From contig NZ_VNFK01000002.1 in the NCBI RefSeq assembly GCF_007786235.1, positions 186,001-250,000 of the forward strand: 64,000 nucleotides of DNA, given 5' to 3'. This stretch comes from Paenarthrobacter nitroguajacolicus. Lineage in GTDB: Bacteria; Actinomycetota; Actinomycetes; Actinomycetales; Micrococcaceae. Of the stretch, positions 53,805 through 63,186 are shown one piece after another (the stretch's first letter is position 1; each line of letters begins with the position of its first letter). Under the pieces are notes generated by a model, which was not told the origin of the DNA, searched no databases, and worked only from the letters and a program-made list of their open reading frames with translations. A program made the position numbers and the translations under genes.

Positions 53805-55910
53805 CTACCGCGACTTGTTGGCCTTCAGTGCCAGGAGCGTTTTCTCGTCCGCAGGGGCACTTCCACTGGCACGCTGCTCGCGGAAATACCGGCGTGCTTC
53901 GTCCTGTCGCGTCGCCTCTGCGCCTGTGGCAATCGAGGCGCGGAGGTGTTCAGGGCCGTAGCCGAAGGCGTCCACAAGGTCCACCGCATGCGGGCGGATC
54001 TTGACCAGCAGTCGGTTGATATAGGTGCCCACGGTCCGGCCACGCTGCATGGAGAGCCGACCATTCATGAGGTACCAGGAAAGATGCTTCTCAATCAGCG
54101 ACAATCCGAAAAGGTCGCGCAGCCACGTCAGGACACGCTTTGTTCCTTCGTCGGAGACCTGGGCAAGGGCCTCGGTGAAGGCTTCCCACTGCAGCAGTTC
54201 AGCGTGCGCCTGGGCAGCCTCGATCAGTTCGTGCTGGTGCTGGTTGAACAGGGCCGCTGCCTGGTGCTGCGGAAGCTTGTTGGCTCCCTTCAAGGCTGCG
54301 CCAACCTCAGCCACCATGGACTGCACCCGGTCGGCAAGAAGGGTCCGCTGGCCTTCCTCGTCCCGCAAGGCCAGCGCTGCCTTTTGCACCGAGCCGGTGT
54401 CCGCCACAAACTGGGCCACTTGACGCAGGCCCGTGCGGTGCAAAGCCACGCCGGCGGCCTGGTCCACGACGTAACGGGCCAGGACGCCAAAGTCCGCGCT
54501 ACGGAATTCCTTGGCGTAGTCAGCCAGGAGCCTTTTGGCTACCAGCTGCAGCAGGACGGTGTTGTCACCCTCGAACGTGACGTAGACGTCCAGGTCCGCC
54601 CGAAGAGAGGCGAAGCGGTTTTCGATCAGGAAGCCGGCGCCGCCGCAGGCCTCCCGGCATTCCTGCAGGGTATCCAGGGCATGCCAGGTGCTCAGTGGTT
54701 TGAGTGCGGCTGCCAGCGTTTCCAGGTCCTGGCGGTCGGCGTCGGTGTCGTGGGCGCCGGAGAAGACGTCGTCAAATTTCTGCAGGAGCTGTTCGTGCGC
54801 GAAGCTGGCCGCGTACGTGGTGGCCAATCGGGTGAACAGGCGACGCTGGTGCCGCTGGTAGTCAAGGAGGACTTCTTCGTCGGTGGCTGACGATGCGTTG
54901 AACTGGCGTCGCTCGGTTGCGTACTGGATGGCCGTCTTGAGGGCCAACTTGCTGGCAGCTACCGCCGCGCCATCCAGTGAGACGCGTCCCTGCACCAGCG
55001 TGCCGAGCATGGTGAAGAAGCGCCGACCGGGGCTTTCGATGGTGGAGGAGTAGGTGCCGTCCTCAGCTACGTCGCCGTAGCGGTTCAGCAGATTGGTGCG
55101 GGGGATACGGACGTTCGTGAAATGAAGCCGGCCGTTGTCGATGCCATTCAGTCCGCCCTTGATGCCATCGTCTTCGCCGCCGATACCCGGAAGGAATTCC
55201 TTACTGGCAGGATCGCGGAGTTCCACATAGAACGCGTGGACGCCACGGTTGACGTTGCGGGTAATCAGTTGGGCGAACACGACGGCGGCCAGACCGTCAT
55301 TGGCCGCATTGCCGATGTAGTCCTTCCACGCTGCGCGGAAAGGCGTGTTGATGACGAATTCCCCGCTCGCTTCGTCATAAGTAGCTGTTGTGGCAATGCT
55401 GGCGACGTCCGAACCATGACCTGTTTCCGTCATGGCAAAGCAGCCCGGGATCTCCAGGCTCATGATGCCGGGCAGCCATTTGTCCTGGTGTTCGACGGTG
55501 CCAAGGTGCATCACCGCTGATCCGAAGAGGCCCCACTGGACGCCGGCCTTGATCTGAAGTGAGGGGTCGGCAGTGACGATCTCTTCGAACCCGGCGATAT
55601 TGCCGCCATGGTCATCGGAGCCGCCCAGACGGGTGGGGAAAGCGCGATGAACAGTGTTGTTGTCCACCAGGAACTTCAACTGTTCGAACACCCGGGCACG
55701 GTGCTCCGTGTGAGACAGGCCCTCGACCTTCTGCACAGCCGGATTGCCGGCAACAGCACGGGCCTGGTGCCGGATGTGGGCCCACTTGCCCAGGAGTTGC
55801 TCGCCAAGGGCAGCAACATCCACCACAGGCTCCGCGCCTGTGGTGGTGGCTGCGTCATCGCGGCCTGAGGGTTGGTTGGCTGATGAGGCCCGGTCCACTA
55901 CTTCAGTCAT
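53805..55910 (-). CDS. Acyl-CoA oxidase/dehydrogenase-like flavoprotein
   Basis: A 701-residue protein of the acyl-CoA oxidase branch. CFAMTETGHGSDVASIATTATYD is the FAD/substrate block near 152, FTNVRIPRTNLLNRYGDV is near 277, and AIQYATERRQF is near 343. CREACGGAGFLIENRFASLRADLDVYVTFEGDN is the C-terminal FAD-binding block. Catalyses the first step of beta-oxidation, with oxygen or ETF as acceptor. Downstream of and probably cotranscribed with the TetR gene (45 bp gap, GGAAGGAAGG ribosome site). Confidence 0.88.
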   Translation of the reverse strand: MTEVVDRASSANQPSGRDDAATTTGAEPVVDVAALGEQLLGKWAHIRHQARAVAGNPAVQKVEGLSHTEHRARVFEQLKFLVDNNTVHRAFPTRLGGSDDHGGNIAGFEEIVTADPSLQIKAGVQWGLFGSAVMHLGTVEHQDKWLPGIMSLEIPGCFAMTETGHGSDVASIATTATYDEASGEFVINTPFRAAWKDYIGNAANDGLAAVVFAQLITRNVNRGVHAFYVELRDPASKEFLPGIGGEDDGIKGGLNGIDNGRLHFTNVRIPRTNLLNRYGDVAEDGTYSSTIESPGRRFFTMLGTLVQGRVSLDGAAVAASKLALKTAIQYATERRQFNASSATDEEVLLDYQRHQRRLFTRLATTYAASFAHEQLLQKFDDVFSGAHDTDADRQDLETLAAALKPLSTWHALDTLQECREACGGAGFLIENRFASLRADLDVYVTFEGDNTVLLQLVAKRLLADYAKEFRSADFGVLARYVVDQAAGVALHRTGLRQVAQFVADTGSVQKAALALRDEEGQRTLLADRVQSMVAEVGAALKGANKLPQHQAAALFNQHQHELIEAAQAHAELLQWEAFTEALAQVSDEGTKRVLTWLRDLFGLSLIEKHLSWYLMNGRLSMQRGRTVGTYINRLLVKIRPHAVDLVDAFGYGPEHLRASIATGAEATRQDEARRYFREQRASGSAPADEKTLLALKANKSR

Positions 55911-55955
55911 GTTGTTTCCTTCTTTGGTTCCGACAACTGATGAGTCATTGCTGTG

Positions 55956-56657
55956 TCAGGTGGTGGTCTTGAGTTCCGGGGCTATGCCGAGGCACAGCCA
56001 ATCGGTGATCCGCCCGGCCATGGTTGCCTGATCGGGTTTGGTGCTGCTGGCGGGGCTTCCCAACCACATCTCGCCCGCGTTCCTGACGAGTCCAATGGCG
56101 GCGGTGGGCCAGTAGACAATCACTGCTTCCTTTTCCTCGCCAAGGTGCTCCCGCATGGGGGTCGCGATCATGTCCGTGATCTGTTCGAAAAAGTTGCCCA
56201 ACGCTCCGGATGCTGCGATGGCGTCCTGCGCCGACGCCTCCCCGGGGCTCAGCCGCGTTATGAAGGCATAGACATTGGGGCTGGATTCCGCCATCTGCAG
56301 GTACGCGGAGACCATGGCGAGCAACCCTTCACGGGGCGTCTGCGCTGACTGGGCAGCTTCCTGCATCCGGCGCTGCATCTGCCCCAGCACAACTTCGCCC
56401 ATGGCTTGCTGAAGCCCCGCCTTGTCGCCGAAATAGCGGTAGAAGACGGATTTTGATGTGCCGGCCGCTCCGGCAATGTCCTCCATGGAGGCCTCGCTGC
56501 CCAAGCGGTGAACAGCCTTTCGTGCCGATTTGATCAGCTCGCGGCGCCGTTCTTCGCGATGGGATTGCCACCGTGCTGTGCGTCCATCCACAGTTGCGCT
56601 GATGGCATCCTGCGGGGCGTTGACGGCAACGGCGACTTCTTCGGAGCGACTGTTCAC
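55956..56657 (-). CDS. TetR-family regulator of the fatty-acid locus
   Basis: 233 residues. The HTH lies at about 45-75 (SMEDIAGAAGTSKSVFYRYFGDKAGL), followed by a helical ligand domain typical of TetR. GTG at 56657 is chosen (VNSRSEEVAV); the frame upstream runs through the operator and the divergent gene. A 31-bp perfect palindrome starts one base before the GTG, strongly suggesting autoregulation and control of the divergent fadA2 operon. Ligand probably an acyl-CoA (inference). Confidence 0.9.
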   Translation of the reverse strand: MNSRSEEVAVAVNAPQDAISATVDGRTARWQSHREERRRELIKSARKAVHRLGSEASMEDIAGAAGTSKSVFYRYFGDKAGLQQAMGEVVLGQMQRRMQEAAQSAQTPREGLLAMVSAYLQMAESSPNVYAFITRLSPGEASAQDAIAASGALGNFFEQITDMIATPMREHLGEEKEAVIVYWPTAAIGLVRNAGEMWLGSPASSTKPDQATMAGRITDWLCLGIAPELKTTT

Positions 56658-56688
56658 GATACCCAGCGTATCAGGTACGCTGGGTATC
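56658..56688. promoter_or_regulatory. 31-bp operator of the TetR regulator
   Basis: A perfect inverted repeat with 13-bp arms, GATACCCAGCGTA-TCAGG-TACGCTGGGTATC. It touches the TetR start codon and lies 30 bp before the fadA2-like ATG (AAGGAG at about 56706-56711). Position and symmetry fit a shared operator for both divergent genes. Confidence 0.8.
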
Positions 56689-56718
56689 AGTAACTGGCAT
56701 TGATCGAAGGAGACAAGC

Positions 56719-58071
56719 ATGGCTGCAGCAGATGTGACCGCGGGCGCGACCCGGGAAGCAACCACAACCCCTCAAGCAACACGCTCCGCCGTCATCGTGG
56801 GCGGCAACCGCATCCCCTTCGCCCGCACAGGCGGTGCCTACGTGAAGTCGTCCAACCAAGACATGCTCACCGCGGCATTGGAGGGTCTGGTTGCACGTTT
56901 CGGACTTCAGGATGAACGCATTGGCGAAGTTGCTGCAGGCGCAGTGCTCAAGCACTCCAGGGACTTCAACCTCACTCGGGAAGCCGTGCTGGGCTCCGCT
57001 TTGTCGCCGGAAACTCCGGCGTACGATCTCCAGCAGGCCTGCGCAACCGGTTTGGAGACCGTGATTGGGCTGTCCAACAAGATCAAGCTCGGCCAGATCG
57101 ATTCAGCCATCGCTGGAGGAGTGGACTCGGCATCCGATGCGCCGATCGCGGTCAGCGAGGGACTTCGCGAGATCCTGCTGGACCTCAACCGTGCCAAAAC
57201 GCCCGTGCAGAAGCTGAAGATCATCGGCCGCATCAGGCCCAAGGACCTGGCCCCCGACGCACCCAACACCGGCGAGCCCCGCACTGGCCTGTCGATGGGT
57301 GAGCACCAAGCCCTCACCACTGCACAGTGGAAGATCGCCCGTGAAGCCCAGGACGAGCTGGCCTTCAACAGCCACCGCAACCTTGCTGCCGCCTATGAGC
57401 GCGGCTTCTTCGACGACCTCATCACGCCCTACCGCGGACTCAGCCGCGACTCCAACCTCCGTGCCGACACCACGCTGGAGAAGCTCGCCACGCTGAAGCC
57501 CGTTTTCGGCAAAAACCTGGGCTCCGAGGCGACCATGACGGCCGGTAACTCCACGCCCCTCACCGATGGCGCCTCCACCGTCCTGTTGGCCACCGAAGAA
57601 TGGGCAGACTCCCATGGCCTGCCCAAGCTCGCCACCGTCCTGGATGGCGAGGCAGCCGCCGTCGACTTCGTCCACGGCAAGGATGGCCTCCTCATGGCGC
57701 CCGTCTTCGCAGTCCCGCGCTTGCTGGCCCGGCACGGGCTGACGTTCGAAGACATCGACTTCTTCGAAATCCATGAGGCCTTCGCTGGCACAGTGCTGAG
57801 CACGTTGGCAGCATGGGAAGACGAGGAGTTCGGACGCACCCGGCTTGGCCTCGATGGAGCGCTTGGCAAGGTGGACCGCGCCAAGCTCAACGTCAACGGA
57901 TCTTCCCTGGCCGCAGGGCATCCCTTCGCCGCGACGGGTGGAAGGATCGTGGCTTCACTTGCAAAGATGCTGCATGAGAAGGGCGCGGTCGACGGACGGC
58001 CCGCACGGGGACTGATTTCCGTGTGCGCCGCCGGCGGGCAGGGCGTCGTTGCCATCCTGGAAGCAGCGTAG
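56719..58071 (+). CDS. fadA2: Acetyl-CoA acyltransferase (FadA2/FadI-like thiolase)
   Basis: A 450-residue thiolase. The nucleophile lies in LQQACATGLETV, then GLSMGEHQA, EIHEAFAGTVL, SSLAAGHPFAATGGR (His) and ISVCAAGGQGVVAIL (second Cys). All catalytic residues are present, though HEAF replaces NEAF as in FadI-type subunits. It starts the fadA2-fabG4-htdX-like operon, with AAGGAG before the ATG and the TetR operator just upstream. Role: thiolytic cleavage of 3-ketoacyl-CoA. Confidence 0.9.
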   Translation: MAAADVTAGATREATTTPQATRSAVIVGGNRIPFARTGGAYVKSSNQDMLTAALEGLVARFGLQDERIGEVAAGAVLKHSRDFNLTREAVLGSALSPETPAYDLQQACATGLETVIGLSNKIKLGQIDSAIAGGVDSASDAPIAVSEGLREILLDLNRAKTPVQKLKIIGRIRPKDLAPDAPNTGEPRTGLSMGEHQALTTAQWKIAREAQDELAFNSHRNLAAAYERGFFDDLITPYRGLSRDSNLRADTTLEKLATLKPVFGKNLGSEATMTAGNSTPLTDGASTVLLATEEWADSHGLPKLATVLDGEAAAVDFVHGKDGLLMAPVFAVPRLLARHGLTFEDIDFFEIHEAFAGTVLSTLAAWEDEEFGRTRLGLDGALGKVDRAKLNVNGSSLAAGHPFAATGGRIVASLAKMLHEKGAVDGRPARGLISVCAAGGQGVVAILEAA

Positions 58072-58081
58072 GGGGAACTCC

Positions 58082-59422
58082 ATGACAGACAAATACACAC
58101 AGCTGGTGAGTCAGGGATTGGGCAAGGACGTCGCCAAGAAGCTCGGCCTGCCGCAGCCTGTGGTCCTGCGACGCCATCAACCAGGTGCCCCGCTGGTGAT
58201 CGGCCCCGTGCTGGTCAGTGGCGACAGCGCAGGTGCCGATGACATCGCCACGACGCTGCTGGGTTGGGGCCTGGATGTTCGGCGCAACGCGTTGCCCAAG
58301 GAAAAGCTGGGTGCCATCCTCTTGGTCCTCGATGCCGTCCAACATCCCGAAGACCTGGCCAAACCTGTACTGACTGCCGGCGCCTCCCTGCGGGACCTCG
58401 CGTCGAACGCCCGAGTGGTCACGATCTCCCGGACAGCCCACTCGGCAACGTCTCCTGCGTCCGCGGCGGCACGTCAGGGTATCGACGGTCTCCTGCGGTC
58501 CCTGGCCAAGGAACTCCGCGCTGGGGCGACAGCCAACGGAATTCTCTTGGACGACGACCTCGCAACCACAAGCCCCTCGGCGCTCGGCGCCCTGCGGTTC
58601 TTCCTTTCCGGACGCTCCGCCTATGTGGACGGACAGTTCCTGACCGTCAGCTCGGCCTCGGGCACATTGCCGACCGATTCGGAGAAGCCACTGGCAGGCA
58701 AGGTCGCGGTTGTCACAGGGGCAGCCCGGGGCATCGGAGCAGCCATCGCACGCACGCTGCGCCGGGATGGCGCCACGGTGGTCGCTGTGGACATCCCTGC
58801 GGCCGGGGATCACCTGGCAGCGGTGGCCAACGAGGTACGGGGAACGGCACTGCAGCTTGATATCAGCCGGGACGACGCCGGCCACCGAATCATCGAACAT
58901 GCTGTGCAACGCCATGGCAGGATCGACATCGTGGTGCACAACGCCGGAATCACCCGCGACAGGCTCCTGGCCAACATGGACGAGGGACGCTGGCAGTCGG
59001 TCATCGCGGTGAACATCGCCGCTCAACTGAGGATCAACGAGGCCCTTCTGGCGTCCGAGCACTTCAAGAATTCGCCACGCATCGTTTCGGTCGCTTCCAC
59101 CAGTGGCATCGCCGGCAACAGAGGCCAGACCAACTACGGCGCGTCCAAGGGTGGGGTGATCGGCATGGTGAAGTCCACCGCGCCACTGCTGGCGCCCTTC
59201 GGCGGCACCATCAACGCGGTTGCCCCGGGCTTCATCGAAACCGAAATGACAGCCAGGATGCCGTTTGCCATCCGTGAAGCCGCACGCCGCCTGAACTCGC
59301 TCAAACAGGGCGGCCAGCCCCAGGATGTCGCCGAAGCGATCGCCTTCCTGGCCAGTGATGCCGCCGGCGGAATTTCTGGTGGAGTGCTGCGCGTCTGCGG
59401 ACAACAACTGGTGGGAGCATGA
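58082..59422 (+). CDS. fabG4: High-molecular-weight 3-ketoacyl reductase (FabG4-like)
   Basis: 446 residues. An N-terminal ~200-residue degenerate flavodoxin/SDR-like domain precedes a classical SDR domain. That domain has TGAARGIG near 216, HNAGITRDRLLANMD, SVASTSGIAGNRGQTNYGASKGG (Ser, Tyr and Lys in Y-x3-K) and APGFIETEMTARMP. This two-domain form matches mycobacterial FabG4, which reduces 3-ketoacyl-CoA. ATG 10 bp after fadA2 with GGGGGAA before it. Overlaps the next gene by 4 bp. Confidence 0.92.
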   Translation: MTDKYTQLVSQGLGKDVAKKLGLPQPVVLRRHQPGAPLVIGPVLVSGDSAGADDIATTLLGWGLDVRRNALPKEKLGAILLVLDAVQHPEDLAKPVLTAGASLRDLASNARVVTISRTAHSATSPASAAARQGIDGLLRSLAKELRAGATANGILLDDDLATTSPSALGALRFFLSGRSAYVDGQFLTVSSASGTLPTDSEKPLAGKVAVVTGAARGIGAAIARTLRRDGATVVAVDIPAAGDHLAAVANEVRGTALQLDISRDDAGHRIIEHAVQRHGRIDIVVHNAGITRDRLLANMDEGRWQSVIAVNIAAQLRINEALLASEHFKNSPRIVSVASTSGIAGNRGQTNYGASKGGVIGMVKSTAPLLAPFGGTINAVAPGFIETEMTARMPFAIREAARRLNSLKQGGQPQDVAEAIAFLASDAAGGISGGVLRVCGQQLVGA

Positions 59423-60345
59423 CCGATCCCCAGCCAGTCATCCTTGGTGAGCTGCCGTCGCTGTCCAAGCTGTATGTCAATGCGGCCGCAACTGCTGCGC
59501 GCCGCAGGGTCCTTGGGGCGTCGACAGGGAAGACCAGATTGCCGGCTGTCAGCCACGAGGTCCGGAATATCCGGGCCGAGGTGGAAAACCTGACCGCCTA
59601 CCAGCACCTGGTAGGCGAGACCGCAAGCGATATCCTCCCTGCGGGTTTCGTTCATGCGCTGGCGTTTCCGGTGTCCATGAGCGTCATGAACAGGGACGAC
59701 TTTCCGTTACCTCTCTTGGGGATGATCCATCTCAAGAATCGTGTGGAGCAGCGTGTCCCCATCCAGTTCACCGAGTCCCTGGATATCCGATCATGGGCGG
59801 CCAACCTCGCCGGCCACCGTGCAGGGACGCAGTTGGACATCGTAGCTGAAGTCCGTTCAACGTCCAGCGGCGACTTGCTCTGGCGGGGTGTTTCAACCTA
59901 CCTTGCCAAGGGTGTTTTCCTGCCAGGCATAGATAAGGCGGGAAACCCCAATGGTGCGTCAATGGCCGGTGATTTCTCGCCGCCGGACCCCACTGCGCTG
60001 TGGCAGCTCGGCCTGGAGACCGGCCGAAGCTACGCCACCGTTTCGGGCGATTTCAATCCGATCCACCTGAGCGTCTTGTCCGCCAAGGCTTTGGGGCTGC
60101 GGGGATCGATTGCCCACGGAATGTACCTGGCCTCACGGGCATTGGCTGACGTCGGTGCGGTCAAATCGGAGTCCTTCGCCTGGGACGTCGCCTTTGAAGC
60201 CCCGGTGTTCCTTCCGGCACGGGTTGCCTTGGATATCGCCACAGTCCAAGGGAACTCGGGCACTTGGGAACGATCGACGTACGTGGCTTGGAACCCACGC
60301 ACCGGACGGCGCCATTTCGTGGGCAGCGTTTCCCATCTGCCCTGA
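59419..60345 (+). CDS. htdX: MaoC-like double-hotdog dehydratase (HtdX-like)
   Basis: 308 residues. The C-terminal hotdog has the hydratase motif YATVSGDFNPIHLSVLSAKALGLRGSIAHGMYLASRA, with the conserved Asp and His (D-x3-x-I-H, GxxAHGM), near 195-235. The N-terminal half is a second, degenerate hotdog. It would interconvert (R)-3-hydroxyacyl and trans-2-enoyl thioesters. Order fadA2-fabG4-htdX equals Rv0243/Rv0242c/Rv0241c in mycobacteria. Starts within fabG4 (ATGA). Confidence 0.9.
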   Translation: MTDPQPVILGELPSLSKLYVNAAATAARRRVLGASTGKTRLPAVSHEVRNIRAEVENLTAYQHLVGETASDILPAGFVHALAFPVSMSVMNRDDFPLPLLGMIHLKNRVEQRVPIQFTESLDIRSWAANLAGHRAGTQLDIVAEVRSTSSGDLLWRGVSTYLAKGVFLPGIDKAGNPNGASMAGDFSPPDPTALWQLGLETGRSYATVSGDFNPIHLSVLSAKALGLRGSIAHGMYLASRALADVGAVKSESFAWDVAFEAPVFLPARVALDIATVQGNSGTWERSTYVAWNPRTGRRHFVGSVSHLP

Positions 60346-60360
60346 CAAACAAGGCAGTAA

Positions 60361-60393
60361 ACGGCGGCGGTCACCTCAGGTGACCGCCGCCGT
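60361..60393. terminator. Terminator between htdX and the convergent hydrolase
   Basis: A perfect 15-bp stem ACGGCGGCGGTCACC (60361-60375) with 60379-60393, loop TCA. CGTTAAC follows. It serves two convergent genes. Confidence 0.8.
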
Positions 60394-60419
60394 CGTTAAC
60401 TCGCTGCTGCTGCTCCAGC

Positions 60420-61385
60420 TCAGCGCTTCGCCGCACTTTCCGGCACGTAAGCGCCCGCCCAGCGGAAGACTTCTTCGAAGAATCTGCTCCGCGCCGGTTC
60501 GGCAGACAGGGCGAGATCGTGGATACCGCCATCGATCCGCGCCAAGGTCACCAACCGCCCCAGTCGTGTACTGCGTTCGGCGATATGCCGGACGTTGAGC
60601 ACGATGTCCGAGGAATTGATGGTCTCGGGCGGTGCCGTTACCGATGCACTGGCGGTGGAGGCGCAGACCAGGACGGGACAGCGGATATCCAGGCCCCTGG
60701 CGAGTTCGGCGTGTCCGCGCCTGATGGCGCGCAACCAGCCGGCCAGAACGGGAAATCCTTCCAGCGGCTTCCAGCTGAGGTTGAAATCCCACGCGCCGCC
60801 CGTGGTTGAGTGCAGGCTGCGTCCGTAATGCTCACCCAGGACGCCCACCTGCCGCCTCGGCTGGTACGTCGCAAGACGGTCGACGACGGCGGTCCCCACC
60901 GTCCGCTGGAGGAACGGCTTATTCAGGTCGAACCACGGACTGTTGAGGATCAGCGCATCCACGGTGCCATCGAAGCGTCGCCGGTGTGCCCAGAGGCTGG
61001 TAATCAAGCCTCCCGTGGAGTGGCCCAGGACAACCAGGACATCGTGCCCATCCTCATCCCTGATGATGCGGGCTGCCTCGTCGAGCTCCTCGTCGTAGCT
61101 CTGCAGGGATTCGATGTAGTTGGGCGTTTGGTGGGGGAGCAGGGACCGTCCATACTTTCGAAGGTCCAGGGCGTAGAAGTCGTATCCGGCGTTGGCCCAC
61201 TCATCGGCCAAGTGCGCCTGGAAGAAGTAGTCCACGAACCCGTGGACATAGAGGACGGCACGCCCGGTGCCGGTAGGTATCTTCCTGCTGACCAGCGTCG
61301 CCACCACATCGCCCTCGGAGTCGGGCTGGAGGGTCAGGGTCCGAGCTATGTAGTCGGGACCGAGGATGTCTTCAGAGCTGGTCAT
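60420..61385 (-). CDS. Alpha/beta hydrolase (lysophospholipase-like)
   Basis: 321 residues. The oxyanion strand is VLYVHGFVDYFF near 43-54, the nucleophile elbow VLGHSTGGLITS is near 117-128 (Ser in GHSTG), and a late Asp/His pair lies in ARIDGGIHDLALS. Resembles monoacylglycerol or lysophospholipases. No signal peptide, so cytoplasmic. Substrate unknown. Confidence 0.85.
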   Translation of the reverse strand: MTSSEDILGPDYIARTLTLQPDSEGDVVATLVSRKIPTGTGRAVLYVHGFVDYFFQAHLADEWANAGYDFYALDLRKYGRSLLPHQTPNYIESLQSYDEELDEAARIIRDEDGHDVLVVLGHSTGGLITSLWAHRRRFDGTVDALILNSPWFDLNKPFLQRTVGTAVVDRLATYQPRRQVGVLGEHYGRSLHSTTGGAWDFNLSWKPLEGFPVLAGWLRAIRRGHAELARGLDIRCPVLVCASTASASVTAPPETINSSDIVLNVRHIAERSTRLGRLVTLARIDGGIHDLALSAEPARSRFFEEVFRWAGAYVPESAAKR

Positions 61386-61471
61386 GTTTTTCCTTCACTG
61401 TCCACGGAAGAAACAAAGGTGATCAAACTCGCATCCTATTTCGCCCGGAGGGGCCGAGGCAAAAAACAAAC

Positions 61472-61501
61472 AAGGCCCGGAATCCGTGGATTCCAGGCCT
61501 T
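61472..61501 (-). terminator. tRNA-Leu terminator (minus strand)
   Basis: On the minus strand a 14-bp stem with one wobble pair (AAGGCCTGGAATCC, 2-base centre, complement) is followed by GTTTGTTTTTTG (61460-61471). It lies 7 bases past the tRNA 3' end. Confidence 0.88.
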
Positions 61502-61508
61502 GTGATTG

Positions 61509-61591
61509 TGCGCGGAGGGGGACTTGAACCCCCACCCCCTTTCGAGGACTAGCACCTCAAGCTAGCGCGTCTGCCATTCCGCCACCCGCGC
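61509..61591 (-). tRNA. tRNA-Leu (anticodon GAG)
   Basis: An 83-nt class II tRNA read on the minus strand. The acceptor is GCGCGGG paired with TCCGCGC plus discriminator A, and the anticodon stem-loop is CTAGC-TTGAGGT-GCTAG with anticodon GAG. A long variable arm (CTCGAAAGGG) and T-arm GGGGG-TTCAAGT-CCCCC follow. CCA is not encoded. Class II form and anticodon both give leucine (CUC/CUU codons). Confidence 0.95.
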
Positions 61592-61854
61592 AAGGTGGTG
61601 TTCAGATGGGTCGTTTTGCACCTTCCGGTGCTTCACTTTCCTCCGAAGCAGCGAGAAAAACTCTAACACGGTTTCGGGTAGCTGAAAAATCGGCGCTGGT
61701 CAGGGCCCTTCCGTGCCCGTCGGAGGACCCACGACGAAACGAATTCCTGACTGGGGCCGCTGCTGGTGAGTAGGCTGAGGGAACACGGGACGGGCTGCGG
61801 AGCCGCAGTTTGCGTCGCCGGAACCTGCAGCCCAGCCACACAAGGAGAATTTCC

Positions 61855-63159
61855 ATGTCTGTCATCCGCCCCGAAGACGAAGTTGTCCGGATCTGCCAGG
61901 AGCTCATCCGCATCGACTCCTCCAACTTCGGCGACGACACCGGCCCGGGGGAGCGTGCAGCAGCCGAGTACACGGCCGGCCTGATCACCGAGGTAGGCCT
62001 TGACGCTGAAATTTTCGAGTCCGCCCCTGGCCGCGCCAACGTGGTAACCCGCCTGGCCGGCGAGGACCCGTCCGCAAATGCGCTGGTGGTACACGGACAC
62101 CTCGACGTGGTCCCTGCCCTGAGGGACCAGTGGAGCGTGGACCCGTTCAGCGGCGAACTGAAGGACGGCCTGGTCTGGGGACGCGGCGCCGTGGACATGA
62201 AGGACATGGACGCCATGATCCTGTCCGTCATGCGGAACTTCGCCAGGACGGGCCGTAAACCCAAGCGCGACATCATCTTCGCGTTCTTTGCCGACGAGGA
62301 GGCCGGTGGCACTTATGGCGCCCGGTACGCTGTGGAACACCGCCGCGAGCTTTTCGACGGCGCCACCGAGGCCATCTCCGAGGTGGGCGGCTTCTCCGCC
62401 ACCATCGGCGGACAGCGGACCTACCTGCTCCAAACTGCCGAAAAGGGCCTGTCCTGGCTGCGGCTGGTGGCCCACGGCCGGGCGGGACACGGCTCCCAGA
62501 TCAACACCGACAACGCCGTCACCCGGCTTGCAGCTGCCGTGACCCGGATCGGTGAATACAAGTGGCCGGTGGAACTGACGCCCACCACGCGCCAGTTCCT
62601 GGACGGCGTCACCGAACTGACCGGCGTCGAGTTCGATGCCGACAACCCGGACATCCTCCTGAAGGAGCTGGGCACGGTGGCCCGGTTCGTTGGCGCGACA
62701 CTGCAGAACACATCCAACCCCACCTTCCTGCGTTCGGGTTACAAGCACAATGTCATCCCTGAGTCGGCCGAGGCATTCGTGGACTGCCGCACCCTCCCGG
62801 GTCAGCAGGAACTGGTGTTTGAGACCATCAAGGAACTCGCCGGCGACGGTATCGAGATCAGCTACGTCAATAAGGACGTCTCCTTGGAGGTACCGTTCGC
62901 GGGCAACCTCGTGGACTCCATGATCGACGCCCTGCACTCCGAGGACCCGGGCGCCAAGGTGCTTCCCTACACGCTCTCCGGCGGCACCGACAACAAGTCG
63001 CTGAGCAAGATCGGCATCACAGGCTACGGATTCGCCCCGCTGATGCTGCCGGACGAGCTCGATTTCACCGGGATGTTCCACGGCGTTGATGAGCGCGTTC
63101 CTGCCGAATCACTCCAGTTCGGCGCCCGCGTCCTGAATACGCTGCTCAGCAACTACTAG
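61855..63159 (+). CDS. M20-family metallopeptidase/deacylase
   Basis: 434 residues. The zinc motif ALVVHGHLDVVPA is near 79, followed by WGRGAVDMKDMDAM with the bridging Asp and FAFFADEEAGGTYGARY with the catalytic Glu. An interrupted dimerisation domain and a final His region complete the fold. Substrate not predictable (dipeptide, N-acyl amino acid or similar). ATG with AAGGAG upstream. An acyl-CoA dehydrogenase starts 27 bp after the stop. Confidence 0.9.
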   Translation: MSVIRPEDEVVRICQELIRIDSSNFGDDTGPGERAAAEYTAGLITEVGLDAEIFESAPGRANVVTRLAGEDPSANALVVHGHLDVVPALRDQWSVDPFSGELKDGLVWGRGAVDMKDMDAMILSVMRNFARTGRKPKRDIIFAFFADEEAGGTYGARYAVEHRRELFDGATEAISEVGGFSATIGGQRTYLLQTAEKGLSWLRLVAHGRAGHGSQINTDNAVTRLAAAVTRIGEYKWPVELTPTTRQFLDGVTELTGVEFDADNPDILLKELGTVARFVGATLQNTSNPTFLRSGYKHNVIPESAEAFVDCRTLPGQQELVFETIKELAGDGIEISYVNKDVSLEVPFAGNLVDSMIDALHSEDPGAKVLPYTLSGGTDNKSLSKIGITGYGFAPLMLPDELDFTGMFHGVDERVPAESLQFGARVLNTLLSNY

Positions 63160-63186
63160 AGCAAACCACCAAAAGGAGGCCCTGCG

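Noticed and set aside
53546..54004. Repeated peptide NHDGAAP..GAAPSWF seen on both strands near 53740
   Set aside because: Produced by translating the palindromic terminator; not a protein repeat.
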